Numbered from the stretch's first letter, positions 10,194-20,256 are shown. The stretch: 64,000 bases of DNA from Xanthomonas cucurbitae (GCF_002939885.1 NZ_MDED01000001.1:62001-126000), one strand, 5' to 3'. Translations and numbers: made by a program. Notes: generated from the letters alone by a model not told the origin.

Positions 10194-11540
10194 GTGCCCG
10201 TGGTTGAGTTTTTGATCGTCATCGCCCTGATCGTGTTGAACGGCTTCTTCGCCATGTCGGAGATGTCGCTGATGACCTCGCGCAAGAGCCGCCTGAAGCA
10301 GATGGCCGGCTCCAGCAAGCGCGCGGCGCGGGCATTGGCGCTGGCAGAGAGCCCCGAGAATTTTCTGTCCACGGTGCAGATCGGCATCACCTTGATCGGC
10401 ATCCTGACCGGCGTGTTCGGTGGCGAGGCGATCGGCGAGGCGATCAGCAACTGGCTGCAGGGGCTGTTCCCGGCGTTATCGGCCACCTTTGAGCTGGTCG
10501 GCAAGCCACGCCCATATTCGGTGGTGATCGGCAGCACCCTGGCGGTGGCGCTGATTACCTTCCTGACGCTGATTTTCGGCGAACTGGTGCCCAAGCGGCT
10601 GGCGCTGCGCAATTCCGAGGACATCGCAGGCTTCGTCGCGGTGCCGATGGCCTGGCTGGCCAAGATTGCTGCGCCCGGGGTGTGGGTGTTGGCGCGCTCC
10701 ACCCGGCTGGTACTGCGCCTGCTGGGCATGGGCAAGGACGAATCGGCCTCGGTGACCGAAGAAGAGATCCGCATGCTGGTGGCCGAAAGCCACGAGGCCG
10801 GGGTGATCGACGCGCACGAGCGCGACATGATGAACCGCGTGATGCGGCTGGGCGACCGCACCGCCGACAGCCTGATGACGCCACGTAACCGCATCGCCTG
10901 GCTGGATGCCAACGCCGAGCCGGAACGCAACCTGGCGGTCATGCGCGAACACGAATTCTCGCGGTATCCGGTGTATCGCGGCAGCGACCAGGACATCGCC
11001 GGCGTGCTGGAGGTGAAGTCGCTGGTCACCCGCATGGATGGCCACGGCGCGCACCTGTTCCAGGCGCTGCGCGACACTTTGTTCGTGTCCGAATCCACGC
11101 ATGCGATGAAGCTGCTGGAGATCTTCCGCGAAGAACAGCAGTCGATGGCGCTGGTGGTGGACGAATACGGCGAGATCCGTGGCCTGGTGACCATCAGCGA
11201 CCTGATGGGCGCGGTGGTCGGCCGCCTGCAGGCGGTGGAAAACACCGACGAGGATGCGTTGGTGGTGACCCGCGCCGATGGCTCGCTGCTGATCGACGGC
11301 TCGCTGCCGGTGGAAGAGCTGCGCGAAGTGCTGGGCGCCGAGTTGCCGGACGCCGAAGATGGCGATTACCACACGCTGGCCGGGCTGTGCATCTACTACT
11401 TCGGGCGGATTCCGCAGGCCGGCGAGTTCTTCGACTGGGCCGGCTGGCGCATCGAGATCGTGGACCTGGACGGCGCGCGCGTGGACAAGCTGTTGCTGAG
11501 CCGGATCGGCGACGAGGACAGCGATGACATCGTCGGCTGA
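10194..11540 (+). CDS. CNNM/CorC (TlyC-like) transporter with CBS domains
   Basis: A 448-residue inner-membrane protein. The N-terminal DUF21/CNNM domain begins VEFLIVIALIVLNGFFAMSEMSL, with further membrane segments to about residue 165. EEEIRMLVAESHEAGVIDAHER precedes a CBS pair (VMTPR-like SLMTPRNRIAWLD, then SMALVVDEYGEIRGLVTISDLM). The C-terminal CorC/HlyC domain includes DYHTLAGLCIYYFGRIPQAGE. Family members are annotated as hemolysins or magnesium/cobalt efflux proteins; the substrate is not settled. GTG codons at 10194 and 10200 are both possible starts. The downstream exoD-like gene overlaps by 17 bases, so the two form an operon. Confidence 0.9.
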   Translation: MPVVEFLIVIALIVLNGFFAMSEMSLMTSRKSRLKQMAGSSKRAARALALAESPENFLSTVQIGITLIGILTGVFGGEAIGEAISNWLQGLFPALSATFELVGKPRPYSVVIGSTLAVALITFLTLIFGELVPKRLALRNSEDIAGFVAVPMAWLAKIAAPGVWVLARSTRLVLRLLGMGKDESASVTEEEIRMLVAESHEAGVIDAHERDMMNRVMRLGDRTADSLMTPRNRIAWLDANAEPERNLAVMREHEFSRYPVYRGSDQDIAGVLEVKSLVTRMDGHGAHLFQALRDTLFVSESTHAMKLLEIFREEQQSMALVVDEYGEIRGLVTISDLMGAVVGRLQAVENTDEDALVVTRADGSLLIDGSLPVEELREVLGAELPDAEDGDYHTLAGLCIYYFGRIPQAGEFFDWAGWRIEIVDLDGARVDKLLLSRIGDEDSDDIVG

Positions 11541-12195
11541 GGGCGGGCCGCCGCCCGGGGACGCGGACCAGCAGCAGATGCGGTATCGCAACGAGGGCAT
11601 TCGCAGCCTGTTGGCGGCCTTCAGCGATGGCGACCCGGAACAGGTGCTGCGTGTGCGCGAAATCCTGGCCGACCTGCAGCAGAGCGCGTTTGGCGTGTTT
11701 CTGTTCCTGGCGATCCTGCCTGCGTTCATTCCCATTCCCGGCGTGGCCGGCGGCATCAGCGGCCCACTGACGGTACTGATCGGGCTACAGACGATGTGCT
11801 GCCTGCGCAAGCCGTGGGTGCCGGCCTTCATCGGCGAACGCGGGCCGCGGCGGCGCACCAGCCAGCGCTTCGTCGCCAAACTCGCGCCCACCCTGCGGCG
11901 GCTAGACCGCCTGCTCAAGCCACGCCTGCATGGGGTGCTGGACCGGATGCCGGCACAGATGTTCACCGGCCTGCTGCTGGTGCTGGTGGGCATCCTGCTG
12001 ACCTTGCCGATCCCGTTCACCAACTATCTTTTCGGGCTGATCCTGCTGTTGTTCGCGCTGGCGTTGCTGGAACGCGACGGCGCCTTGCTGCTGGCTGCCT
12101 GGGCGGCGGCGCTGATCTCGGTGGCGGTGTTCGGCGTGACCTCGGATCAGCTGGTGGACCTGATTCGCGGTTGGTGGCCGGTGGCCTGGCGGTAA
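11524..12195 (+). CDS. ExoD-family membrane protein
   Basis: A 223-residue protein with a soluble N-terminal part (residues 1-55) and several hydrophobic helices. It carries ExoD family segments FGVFLFLAILPAFIPIPGVAGG and MFTGLLLVLVGILLTLPIPFTN. ExoD was named in rhizobia, where mutants are affected in exopolysaccharide and alkaline stress; the molecular role is unknown. The start overlaps the end of the CNNM gene, implying translational coupling. It is followed by non-coding DNA with a small palindrome. Confidence 0.88.
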   Translation: MTSSAEGGPPPGDADQQQMRYRNEGIRSLLAAFSDGDPEQVLRVREILADLQQSAFGVFLFLAILPAFIPIPGVAGGISGPLTVLIGLQTMCCLRKPWVPAFIGERGPRRRTSQRFVAKLAPTLRRLDRLLKPRLHGVLDRMPAQMFTGLLLVLVGILLTLPIPFTNYLFGLILLLFALALLERDGALLLAAWAAALISVAVFGVTSDQLVDLIRGWWPVAWR

Positions 12196-12370
12196 AGCCG
12201 GACAGGGCGCGTAGTCGTAGCGTCTTTGCTTACGCGTTCCTTGGCGCTGCGAGTGTCGGGGTTACCCGGTGCTGAGCTGTACGCCGGGCCGACGGCCGGG
12301 CGTGTAGGTCATTGCGTCAGGACTGGCCAGTCTTGAAGCGCAGGCGTTTGTAGCTTGCAGCAGTCCCGTA

Positions 12371-12405
12371 CCCTCACCCCAACCCCTCTCCCGCAGGCAG
12401 AGGGG
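12371..12405. repeat. Intergenic palindrome related to 957-992, opposite orientation
   Basis: CCCTCACCCCAACCCCTCTCCC, read on the plus strand, is close to the reverse complement of 971-992. Arms CCCCTCT (12383-12389) and AGAGGGG (12399-12405) enclose a nine-base loop. It lies just downstream of the convergent stress-protein gene and may serve both flanking genes as a bidirectional hairpin. Confidence 0.65.
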
Positions 12406-12431
12406 CTGACAACCAGTGGCCCATTGGGGCT

Positions 12432-12932
12432 TTACTTCAGATCGACCACGCGGTTGTCGGACAGGCTACCGGGGTCGTCGGTCACGGCGGTCATGACGAA
12501 ATACAACGCCTTGCCGAGCAGTCCACTCGGGCCATCCCAATACTCCGCCGACTCGGCGCGCACATGGATCAGGCGCAGGTTCGGATCGTCCTTGCCGCCG
12601 GGGAAGAACACCTTCATCGTCGGCGACCACAGTTGCTCGATCTTGGCGCGGTCGTGTACCAGCTGCGCAGTGCCGGCCACCGACACATAGGTGTTCTTCG
12701 ATGCCGAGGCGTAGGCCACGTTGACACGCGGGTCGGCGGCGATTTCCGCCACCTTCGGGCTGTCGGCAGCGGTGGCGAACCACAGGTCACCGTCGAACTC
12801 GACTTCCTGCGTGCCCAGCGGGCGGCTCACTAACTTGCCGTCGGCCGAGACGGTGGTGAACATGGCGATGTCCACCCCGCGGATCAATTCGGCCAACTGC
12901 TTGATGCTCTCGCTGCGTTCGTGAAGTTGCAT
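12432..12932 (-). CDS. General stress protein, FMN-binding split-barrel (pyridoxamine oxidase-like)
   Basis: A 166-residue protein of the general-stress-protein-26 type in the FMN-binding split-barrel fold. Visible segments are IAMFTTVSADGKLVSRPLGT, DGDLWFATAADSPKVAEI, VNVAYASASKNTYVSVAGTAQLV and KVFFPGGKDDPNLRLIHV. Relatives bind FMN or F420 and are stress-induced; a catalytic role is not shown. It is transcribed from the minus strand, about 60 bases downstream of the LLM oxidoreductase gene, and may share its transcript. Identification of the fold is firm, while the function is open. Confidence 0.9.
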   Translation of the reverse strand: MQLHERSESIKQLAELIRGVDIAMFTTVSADGKLVSRPLGTQEVEFDGDLWFATAADSPKVAEIAADPRVNVAYASASKNTYVSVAGTAQLVHDRAKIEQLWSPTMKVFFPGGKDDPNLRLIHVRAESAEYWDGPSGLLGKALYFVMTAVTDDPGSLSDNRVVDLK

Positions 12933-12992
12933 GCGTGCCTTCCCAATGGATATGCACGCATCTGAGCGGATTGCCGTGCAAAGCGACGTGAA

Positions 12993-13994
12993 TCACGCCG
13001 TGGTCACGTCCAGCTCGCGCATCGCGGCGGCGGCAATTTCGAACGAACGCAAACGTGCGCGGTGCTCGTAGATGTTGGCGGTGAACAGCAACTCATCGGG
13101 CGCATGCCGCTCGATGAAGGCCGCCACGCCCTGCGCCACCTGCTCGGCGTCGCCCAGCACCGTGCACGCAAGCGCGCGTTCCACACCGGCACGCTCGTGC
13201 GGCTGCCAGAAACTGTCGATATCGTCGATCGGCGCTGGAATCTTGCCCGGCGTGCCGCGCCGCAGATTGACGAAGCTCTGCTGCTGGGTGGTGAACAGCC
13301 GGCGTGCCTGCGCCTGTGTTTCGGCGGCCACCACGTTCAAGGCCAGCATGACATGCGGCTTGGACAACTGCGCGGACGGGCGGAATTCGCGGCGGTAGAT
13401 CGCCACCGCTTCCTCCATCGCATCGGGAGCGAAATGCGAGGCGAAGGCGAACGACAAGCCCATGGCCGCCGCCAGCCGTGCACTGAACAGGCTCGAGCCC
13501 AGCAGCCACACCGGCACGTCGAGGCCGGCACCGGGGACGGCCTGCACCAGCTGCCCCGGCACGGCCGGCGCGAAGTAGCGCAGCAACTCGGCCACGTCCT
13601 GCGGGAACTGGTCGGCGCTGTCGAAATAACGACGCAGCGCGCGCGCAGTGGGCTGGTCGGTGCCGGGCGCGCGCCCTAGGCCCAGGTCGATACGCTGCGG
13701 ATACAGCGAGGCCAGCGTGCCGAACTGTTCGGCCACCTGCAGCGGTGCGTGGTTGGGCAGCATGATGCCGCCTGCACCGACGCGAATGGTCTTGGTGCCG
13801 CCGGCCACATGGCCGATCAGCACCGCAGTGGCGGCGCTGGCGATGCCCGGCATGTTGTGATGTTCGGCCAACCAGTAGCGCTGGTAGCCCCAACGCTCGG
13901 CGTGCTGCGCCAGATCCAGCATGTTGGCAAAGGCGTGGGTGGTGTCGCTGCCTTCGCAGACCGGCGCCAGATCGAGCACGGAAATGGGGGTCAT
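12993..13994 (-). CDS. LLM-class flavin-dependent oxidoreductase (luciferase-like)
   Basis: A 333-residue member of the bacterial-luciferase-like monooxygenase superfamily, group similar to YhbW/MsnO8. It begins [20 protein letters not shown]. It has the characteristic [40 protein letters not shown] and [13 protein letters not shown]. Such proteins use reduced FMN or F420; the substrate cannot be told from sequence. An in-frame ATG six codons upstream (14012) is less consistent with the family. It is probably co-transcribed with the following FMN stress protein gene. Confidence 0.9.
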   Translation of the reverse strand: MTPISVLDLAPVCEGSDTTHAFANMLDLAQHAERWGYQRYWLAEHHNMPGIASAATAVLIGHVAGGTKTIRVGAGGIMLPNHAPLQVAEQFGTLASLYPQRIDLGLGRAPGTDQPTARALRRYFDSADQFPQDVAELLRYFAPAVPGQLVQAVPGAGLDVPVWLLGSSLFSARLAAAMGLSFAFASHFAPDAMEEAVAIYRREFRPSAQLSKPHVMLALNVVAAETQAQARRLFTTQQQSFVNLRRGTPGKIPAPIDDIDSFWQPHERAGVERALACTVLGDAEQVAQGVAAFIERHAPDELLFTANIYEHRARLRSFEIAAAAMRELDVTTA

Positions 13995-14291
13995 GGAATG
14001 ACTCCGAATCAAAGTGGATGTGCCAGAGATGGGGCTGACCGGTGGCTTTGCCAGTCGCCTTGCCGCCGCCGCGCAGGATTACAGCATTCCAGCCATCGAA
14101 CACCGGGTCGGTAAAGCAGCGGCCTCGGCCATGCACGGGCGGGCGTCCAATGCGTCTGCGGCCCCTTTCCAGCGCAGGCACCTGGTCCACACGCACGGCG
14201 TTACGAACCCATCGAGCAGCCGACGAAGCACCGGCCGGGCCGCATGCCGCCGCTGGCTATGCTGGCGTTCACTTGGCTGCCCGGTACGACC

Positions 14292-15695
14292 ATGGTCTCT
14301 CCTACTGTCTCCGCGCAAGGTGCCGACGTTGCACGGATTGGCGCGCGCATCGATCGCCTGCCTGCCAGCGCCAGCGTGTGGCGGCTGGTCGGCCTGTTGG
14401 CATTGGGCGGCTTTTTCGAGCTGTACGACCTGTTCCAGACCGCCTATATCAGCCCGGGGCTGATCGCCGACGGTATCTTTGCCCAGGGCGCCGATGGTGC
14501 GTTCGGCATGCCCGACCAGGCCGCGTTTGCCGCCGCTACCTTTCTCGGGCTATTCGTCGGCGCCGCGCTGCTGAGTCCGTTCGCAGACCGCTTCGGTCGT
14601 CGTCCGGTGTTCACCTTCGCGCTGGTCTGGTACACCGCCGCCACGGTGATGATGGGACTGCAGGACACGGCCACCGGTGTGATCGTGCTGCGCTTCGTGG
14701 TTGGCATCGGGTTGGGCATCGAACTGGTGACCATCGACACCTATCTGTCCGAACTGGTGCCGCGGCACATGCGCAGCGCGGCGTTCGCGTTTGCGTTCTT
14801 CGTGCAGTTCCTGGCGGTGCCGGCGGTGGCCCTGACCGCCTGGCTGTTGGTGCCACATGCGCCGCTGGGCGTGAGCGGTTGGCGCTGGGTGGTCTTGCTG
14901 AGCGGTGTCTTCGCACTGGCAATCTGGTGGCTGCGCAATCGGCTGCCGGAATCGGCACGCTGGCTGGTCACCCGCGGCCGCCACGCGGAAGCAGACGCAG
15001 TGCTGGCGCAATTGGAGGCGCGTTGCGCGCGCGACCTTGGTCGGCCGCTGGCTGAGCCGGAGCCGGCCACCATCGTGTCCGCCAGCCCGGCGCAGGCATC
15101 GTTGCTGTGGCGCCCGCCGTACCGGGGTCGCATCGGCATGCTGGTGGTCTTTCATGTCTTCCAGGCGATCGGCTTCTTCGGCTTCGGCAACTGGTTGCCG
15201 GCCCTGATCGCCGCGCAGGGCACCGGGGTGACCAAGAGTCTGGCCTATTCGTTCGCGATCTCGCTGGCTTACCCACTGGCCCCCCTCTTGTTGCTGCGCT
15301 TTGCGCAGCGCTGGGAAAACAAATGGCAGATCACCGCCTCGGCGCTGGGCGCGGTGCTGTTCGGCGTGCTGTTTTCGCTGCAACACCAGGCCGTTGGCAT
15401 GGTGATGTGCGGGGCGATGATCGCGTTCTGCAATGCCTGGATGAGTTTTGCCTATCACGGCTACCAGGCCGAGCTGTTTCCCACCGGGCTGCGCGCGCGC
15501 GCAGTGGGGTTCTGCTATTCGTTCAGCCGCTTGTCCACAGCCGTGAGCAGCGTGCTGATCGGCTGGCTGCTGGCGCAGGTCGGCAGCCATGGCGTGCTGA
15601 CCTTCATTGCCATCAGCCTGTCGATCGTGGCGAGCGTGATCGCGGTGTTCGGGCCACAGACGCGCAATCGAGCGCTGGAGGAAATCGCCGGGTGA
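14292..15695 (+). CDS. MFS transporter, metabolite:proton symporter type
   Basis: An inner-membrane transporter of about 467 residues with twelve predicted hydrophobic helices. It shows the MFS inter-helix motif SPFADRFGRRPVFTFALVWY between helices 2 and 3, a conserved YLSELVPRHMRSAAFAF segment and NRLPESARWLVTRGRHAEA before the central loop. It resembles the metabolite/sugar:H+ symporter subfamilies (NiaP or aromatic acid type), but the substrate is not predictable. ATG 14292 was taken as the start; an upstream ATG at 14244 is possible. It is convergent with the ABC exporter gene, with only about 25 bases between the stops. Confidence 0.88.
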   Translation: MVSPTVSAQGADVARIGARIDRLPASASVWRLVGLLALGGFFELYDLFQTAYISPGLIADGIFAQGADGAFGMPDQAAFAAATFLGLFVGAALLSPFADRFGRRPVFTFALVWYTAATVMMGLQDTATGVIVLRFVVGIGLGIELVTIDTYLSELVPRHMRSAAFAFAFFVQFLAVPAVALTAWLLVPHAPLGVSGWRWVVLLSGVFALAIWWLRNRLPESARWLVTRGRHAEADAVLAQLEARCARDLGRPLAEPEPATIVSASPAQASLLWRPPYRGRIGMLVVFHVFQAIGFFGFGNWLPALIAAQGTGVTKSLAYSFAISLAYPLAPLLLLRFAQRWENKWQITASALGAVLFGVLFSLQHQAVGMVMCGAMIAFCNAWMSFAYHGYQAELFPTGLRARAVGFCYSFSRLSTAVSSVLIGWLLAQVGSHGVLTFIAISLSIVASVIAVFGPQTRNRALEEIAG

Positions 15696-15720
15696 CCACC
15701 GTGCGCTAAGCCGGCGCGAT

Positions 15721-17445
15721 TCATGCGCCGCAGCGCGTTGCCGCCACTGCGGCCTTGCCCTGGGGCGGCACGCCGGGCGCATGACCCAGCGCAACCGTGC
15801 GATCAGCCACGGCGGCCAGGCTGGTACGGTGCGACACCACCACCAAGGCGGTCTGCGGCAACCGCTGCCGCAGCGTTACCAGGACCTGCTGTTCGGCCTC
15901 TGCATCCAGGGCGCTGGTTGCCTCGTCCAGCACCGCCAGGGTCGGGGCGCGTAGCAATACCTGCGCCAGCAGCAGGCGTTGCAATTCACCGCCGGACAGG
16001 CGGCCCTCCGGGCCATGGATGACAGTCTCCAGCCCCTGCCCTTCGCGTTGCAGCCGTGCGCTCAGCCCGACATCGCACAACACGTCCCACATGCGGGCAT
16101 CGGACGTCCCCGGCAGCGCCCAGTCCAGGCAATCGCGCACGCTGCGTTGCCAGGGCCGCACCGCCTGGCTGACGTAGGCGCTATGGCGGATCAGCTTTCG
16201 ATACGCCGCAAAGTCCAGCCGGCGCCCGCTCATGTGCGCTTCGAACAGCAGCGGCGGCGTTTGCCCGGACAGGACATCCATCAGACTGCTCTTGCCGATG
16301 CCCGATGGGCCTACCACCAAGGTCATTTGCCCTGCCACCAGCAGCAAGCCGTCGATCGCCAGCGCGGGCAGCGGCGGTGCCAGATCGATGCGCTCCAGGT
16401 GCAGAACGGCCGGCAGTCGTGTGGCTTCCTCGTCGGGCGCATGCGTGCCCGCCGTGCCCAGATCCACGTAACGCCGCCACAACTGCAGGGCCGGCCAGGC
16501 CGATCGCAACTGCTGCACGCTTTGCCGCGTGGTAATCAGATACGGCAGCAGGCGGCCGAGCAACAGACTGACCGTGATGAGCGCCGCGCGGTCGGCACCC
16601 TGCCACAGGTTGGCGAGCACCAGAATGCCGGCGATGGCCGCCACGGCAGTCAGCTCCAGCACCATCCGGCTGGCCGCCACCAGTTCCTGCTGCTGCGCGT
16701 AGCCTTGCCCCAGGCGGGTAGACATGCGCTCGTACTGCCGGGTTTCCACTGCTTCGCGCTGAAACGATCGCACATGGCGCAGACGGCGCGGAAAGTCCTC
16801 GCTCAACCAGAACAGCTGGGTCATGTCGGCCACGTAGCCACGGCTGATGCGCGCCTGCGCATCGCTGCTGGAGATGCGCAGGCCCAGCCAGGCCAGCAGT
16901 ACAAGCAGCGGTGTCGCAAGCAGCAGCTCAGGCACGATCAAGACCGCCACGCACACGCTGACCAGTGCAGTGATGCCGGCCACCAGCAGTTGCAACACCG
17001 CACTGAAGCCCTGCGTTGCAATTTCGATGTTGTAGGTCAGCACATTGGCGATCTCCGCCGAACTGGCGCCCGACAAGGCCGGTAGCGGCGCATCCATCAG
17101 CGCGGCGTGGACGCGGTGGCGCAAGCCGATCGCGTAGCGGCTGGTCAACCGCGCAGCCAGCCGCGCGCCGTACCAACGCAGCAGCGCGAACAGCACGCTG
17201 ACGACCACGAACAGCCCGGCCTGCATCGGCAGGCCACCTGGCAAGGCCAGCCGATAGCCGGCCAGCTGCACGCTGTGCCCGGGTTGCACCAGCGGCAACA
17301 GGCACACCGCCACGATGCTGCCGACGAAGGCGGCCGCCAGCGACAACACCACATACGCCGCGACGGCCGGCCGGTCCGCCGGCACCAGCGTCTGGACGAA
17401 GCTGTGCAGCACCACCCGCATCCGCTTGCGTGCGTCCGGATCCAT
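15721..17445 (-). CDS. ABC exporter, fused membrane and ATP-binding domains
   Basis: A 574-residue half-transporter. Residues 1-320 hold about six membrane helices, and residues about 350-570 are the nucleotide-binding domain. Walker A is GPSGIGKSS near residue 380, the signature LSGGE is near 485, Walker B is TLAVLDEATSALD near 505, and VVSHRTS is the H-loop. It resembles export-type half transporters of the lipid or peptide export class; there is no C39 peptidase domain. ATG 17445 is chosen because the upstream in-frame residues are low-quality. It starts 55 bases past the HPr-kinase-like gene on the same strand, so the two are an operon. Confidence 0.9.
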   Translation of the reverse strand: MDPDARKRMRVVLHSFVQTLVPADRPAVAAYVVLSLAAAFVGSIVAVCLLPLVQPGHSVQLAGYRLALPGGLPMQAGLFVVVSVLFALLRWYGARLAARLTSRYAIGLRHRVHAALMDAPLPALSGASSAEIANVLTYNIEIATQGFSAVLQLLVAGITALVSVCVAVLIVPELLLATPLLVLLAWLGLRISSSDAQARISRGYVADMTQLFWLSEDFPRRLRHVRSFQREAVETRQYERMSTRLGQGYAQQQELVAASRMVLELTAVAAIAGILVLANLWQGADRAALITVSLLLGRLLPYLITTRQSVQQLRSAWPALQLWRRYVDLGTAGTHAPDEEATRLPAVLHLERIDLAPPLPALAIDGLLLVAGQMTLVVGPSGIGKSSLMDVLSGQTPPLLFEAHMSGRRLDFAAYRKLIRHSAYVSQAVRPWQRSVRDCLDWALPGTSDARMWDVLCDVGLSARLQREGQGLETVIHGPEGRLSGGELQRLLLAQVLLRAPTLAVLDEATSALDAEAEQQVLVTLRQRLPQTALVVVSHRTSLAAVADRTVALGHAPGVPPQGKAAVAATRCGA

Positions 17446-17500
17446 CAACCGCTCACATCGCCTGTGCCGACACGCGCATGCTGCCGGTTGCCTGGCGGCC

Positions 17501-18565
17501 TCATCGCAGCACCTGCAGCAAGGCATCCAGCGAGGCTTGCGGATGCGGGCCGCGGTGCAGGGTGAACATGCCGATGCGCTGCACCTGGGCCACAAAGCGT
17601 TGCCACCCCGGCTGGCCGGCGGCATAAGGCTGATCGCGCTGCAGGCACTCGGCGATCTGCGCAGCCGGCACCGGCACCAGCGCGTTGGCCGAAGTGCTGG
17701 CCGGCAACTTGGACAGCATCACCACGGCACACAGCTGCAAGGGCGTGGGTGCCAGCGTGGCATGGCCATGACGGATGTCGACTTCGAACTTTTCCACGCC
17801 ACTGCGGCGACGAATGGTCGGTGACGCGCGAACCCATGCATGCGTTTGCGCATCGACCAGACCCAACGCCTCGGGCCGCAGATGCAGGAAGTTGGCAACA
17901 CCGGTGGTCAGCAGGCTGTCCGGTGCCACGAAGACACCATCTTCGGCGATGAACTCCAGCCCGTGCAGCAGGCTGTGCAACGCCAGCGTGGATTTGCCCG
18001 CGCCGCTGGCGCCGAGCAACAGCACGCTGCGGCCGCGTCGGCCCACGCAGGCGCCATGCAGCGGCACCAGCCCCGTGCCACGCGCGGCCAGCAGGAATAC
18101 CGCAAACTCGATCAGCTCGTAGCGCACATGATACGCATGCGCCAGCATGTCCTCGGAGACCACCAGCATGGCGCGGCGCTCCGAGATCGACAGCATCAGA
18201 TGGTTGCAGGCATCCATCACGCCACAGACCAGCCCACCCACCGCGTGCGTGCGCACCGGCGGCGGCTCGGCGGCCACATTGCCCGACGCCCGCAGCACCA
18301 GGTCCAGGGTGAGATGGAACTGCGGCGCACCGGGCAGATGGTGCGCCGGCAAGCCGGCATAGGCGGCATCGACCAGGGCCAGCAGTGCCGGGCTGTCGCT
18401 ATGAAAGTGGAACAGCGCACCGAGGATCTGCCGCTGCACACTCAAAGCGCGCGAGCGTTGCTCGCCGAACGGGTCCGCCGCCACGGCGACTGGCGCGGTG
18501 TCGCCTGCACGCTCGCCCAGCGGCGGGTATTGCGCCATCGCAGCCGACTGCGGCATGCCTGTCAT
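17501..18565 (-). CDS. HPr kinase-like (HprK-related) P-loop protein
   Basis: A protein of about 354 residues with a C-terminal HPr-kinase-like fold. GACVGRRGRSVLLLGASGAG followed by KST is the P-loop near residue 185. LHGLEFIAEDGVFV follows, matching the acidic strand of the HprK family. The first 150 residues have no recognisable domain. True HPr kinases phosphorylate a serine on HPr; relatives in lasso-peptide and exosortase-type polysaccharide clusters act on other substrates. No HPr, PqqD-like or PTS gene is near, so the substrate is unknown. The start is uncertain: ATG at 18565, 18556 and 18538 are all possible, none with a good ribosome site. It is divergent from the radical SAM gene and in operon with the ABC exporter. 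Confidence 0.82.
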   Translation of the reverse strand: MTGMPQSAAMAQYPPLGERAGDTAPVAVAADPFGEQRSRALSVQRQILGALFHFHSDSPALLALVDAAYAGLPAHHLPGAPQFHLTLDLVLRASGNVAAEPPPVRTHAVGGLVCGVMDACNHLMLSISERRAMLVVSEDMLAHAYHVRYELIEFAVFLLAARGTGLVPLHGACVGRRGRSVLLLGASGAGKSTLALHSLLHGLEFIAEDGVFVAPDSLLTTGVANFLHLRPEALGLVDAQTHAWVRASPTIRRRSGVEKFEVDIRHGHATLAPTPLQLCAVVMLSKLPASTSANALVPVPAAQIAECLQRDQPYAAGQPGWQRFVAQVQRIGMFTLHRGPHPQASLDALLQVLR

Positions 18566-18765
18566 CCATTGCACCAATCAGCCGGTGTGTGCCGATTGCG
18601 CGCGCAAAGGTTGCATCACTGCACGCGATGGACAGGCACCACCGTGCGCATCGCGACAGCGCAACCAAAAACACCTACAGGCGCACCTACTGCCGAGCCG
18701 AATGCCGGTGTCTGCGCACGCCGCCGTTGCGCGCCACCCGGCGACAGAACGAGAGCCTTGTGCAG

Positions 18766-20256
18766 ATGCTAAAGATCCAGGTCAGTCATTCGTATTTCCT
18801 GCGTTACGACCCCAAACAATGGGAACGCGGCAAGCCGTACCCCCCGCTGGCCACCTTGCAGATCGCGGCATTGCTGCGCGAACGCGGGCATGTCCTGAGC
18901 CTGTTCGACGCCATGCTGGCCGACGATGTGCAGGACTACACCGGTGCGCTGCACGCTGCGCAGCCGGAGCTGGTGGTGTTCTACGAGGACAATTTCAACT
19001 TCCTCACCAAGATGTGCCTGAGCCGGATGCGCGAGGCGGCCTGCCGCATGATCGCTCAGGCGCGCGCAGCTGGCTGCCGGGTGCTGGTGGCCGGTTCCGA
19101 TGCATCCGACAATCCGGACGTCTTCCTGGCCGCAGGCGCGCATGCGGTGCTGATCGGCGAAGGCATCGCACCGTTGCTGACGTTGATCGAGCGCCTCGAG
19201 GCCGACCCGCAACTGGAAGTTCCCACCTGGCTGGCAGACGTACCGCGCATCGCCACCAGCCAGCCCGGCGAGGCGCGCACGCATCCCGGCGCGCAACCAC
19301 CGGACGCGCGCCTGAGCGGGCTGCCGGCCTGGGATCTGGTGGATATGGCGCGCTACCGGCAGTTCTGGAAGGAACGGCACGGCTACTTCAGCCTCAACAT
19401 GGCCGCCTCGCGCGGCTGCCCGTTCCGCTGCAACTGGTGCGCCAAGCCGATCTGGGGCAACCACTATGCCCGTCGCGGTGCCGAGGACGTGGCGGCCGAG
19501 GTGATCCACCTCAAGCGCAGTTTCCAGCCGGATCATCTGTGGATGGCCGACGACATCTTCGGCTTCCATATCGACTGGGTGGAGACCTTCGCGCAACGGC
19601 TGGACGACGCCGATGGCGTCATCCCGTTCACCATCCAGACCCGTGCCGACCTGGCCAGCGACCGCATGGCGGCGGCCCTGGCACGCGCCGGGTGCGCCGA
19701 AGCCTGGATCGGCGCGGAAAGCGGCAGCCAGCGCATCCTGGACAAGATGACCAAGGGGACCGAGGTGGCCGAGGTGATCGCGGCACGCCAACGACTGGGG
19801 GCGCACGGTATCCGCGTGGGCTTCTTCATCCAGCTGGGCTATCTGGGCGAGGAGCTGGACGACATCCTGGCCACGCGCGCGTTGGTGACGCAGGCCAACC
19901 CGGACATCATCGGCGTCAGCGTCTCCTATCCCCTGCCCGGCACCAAATTTTACCAAGAGGTGAAGAATCAACTGGGCGGCAAGACGCACTGGCAGGACAG
20001 CGACGACCTGGCGATGATGTTCCATGGTGCCTACGACTCGGAGTTCTACCGCAGCGTGCGCGACCTGTTGCACACCCAGGTCGATCTGCAGCAGGCACGC
20101 GCGCGCATGAGCGCCGATGCGCTTGCGCAGGCCTGCGAGCAGTTGGAAGCGCGCTGGTCTGCGTTGATCGCCTCCGAACACCTGCACCGCACCGAGCCGC
20201 TGGTCAGCCCAGCCACGCGACCGCCGCGACAGCTGACGACCGTGCTGGTCGGCTGA
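18766..20256 (+). CDS. B12-binding-type radical SAM protein
   Basis: A 496-residue protein. Residues 1-150 look like a cobalamin-binding Rossmann domain (PPLATLQIAALLRERGHVLS, LVAGSDASDNPDVFLAAGAH). The radical SAM core follows with AASRGCPFRCNWCAKP, the CxxxCxxC cluster site near residue 220, then DHLWMADDIFGFHIDW and AEAWIGAESGSQRILDKMTK. Class members carry out methylations, ring contractions or other difficult C-C chemistry. No substrate can be deduced. GTG 18760 is an alternative start; GAGAG lies just before it. It is followed 110 bases later by the nucleotidyltransferase-like gene on the same strand. Confidence 0.88.
   Translation: MLKIQVSHSYFLRYDPKQWERGKPYPPLATLQIAALLRERGHVLSLFDAMLADDVQDYTGALHAAQPELVVFYEDNFNFLTKMCLSRMREAACRMIAQARAAGCRVLVAGSDASDNPDVFLAAGAHAVLIGEGIAPLLTLIERLEADPQLEVPTWLADVPRIATSQPGEARTHPGAQPPDARLSGLPAWDLVDMARYRQFWKERHGYFSLNMAASRGCPFRCNWCAKPIWGNHYARRGAEDVAAEVIHLKRSFQPDHLWMADDIFGFHIDWVETFAQRLDDADGVIPFTIQTRADLASDRMAAALARAGCAEAWIGAESGSQRILDKMTKGTEVAEVIAARQRLGAHGIRVGFFIQLGYLGEELDDILATRALVTQANPDIIGVSVSYPLPGTKFYQEVKNQLGGKTHWQDSDDLAMMFHGAYDSEFYRSVRDLLHTQVDLQQARARMSADALAQACEQLEARWSALIASEHLHRTEPLVSPATRPPRQLTTVLVG

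Noticed and set aside
8141-10207. Long open frame on the plus strand opposite pit and DUF47
   Set aside because: It runs antisense through two conserved genes, is rich in His, Arg, Gln and Gly without any recognisable fold, and reflects GC-rich codon bias.
18555-18765. Cys-rich open frame (starting MPVIHCTNQPVCADC) upstream of the radical SAM gene, considered as a RiPP precursor
   Set aside because: It has no stop before running on through the radical SAM gene in another frame, overlaps the HPr-kinase-like start, and has no ribosome site.
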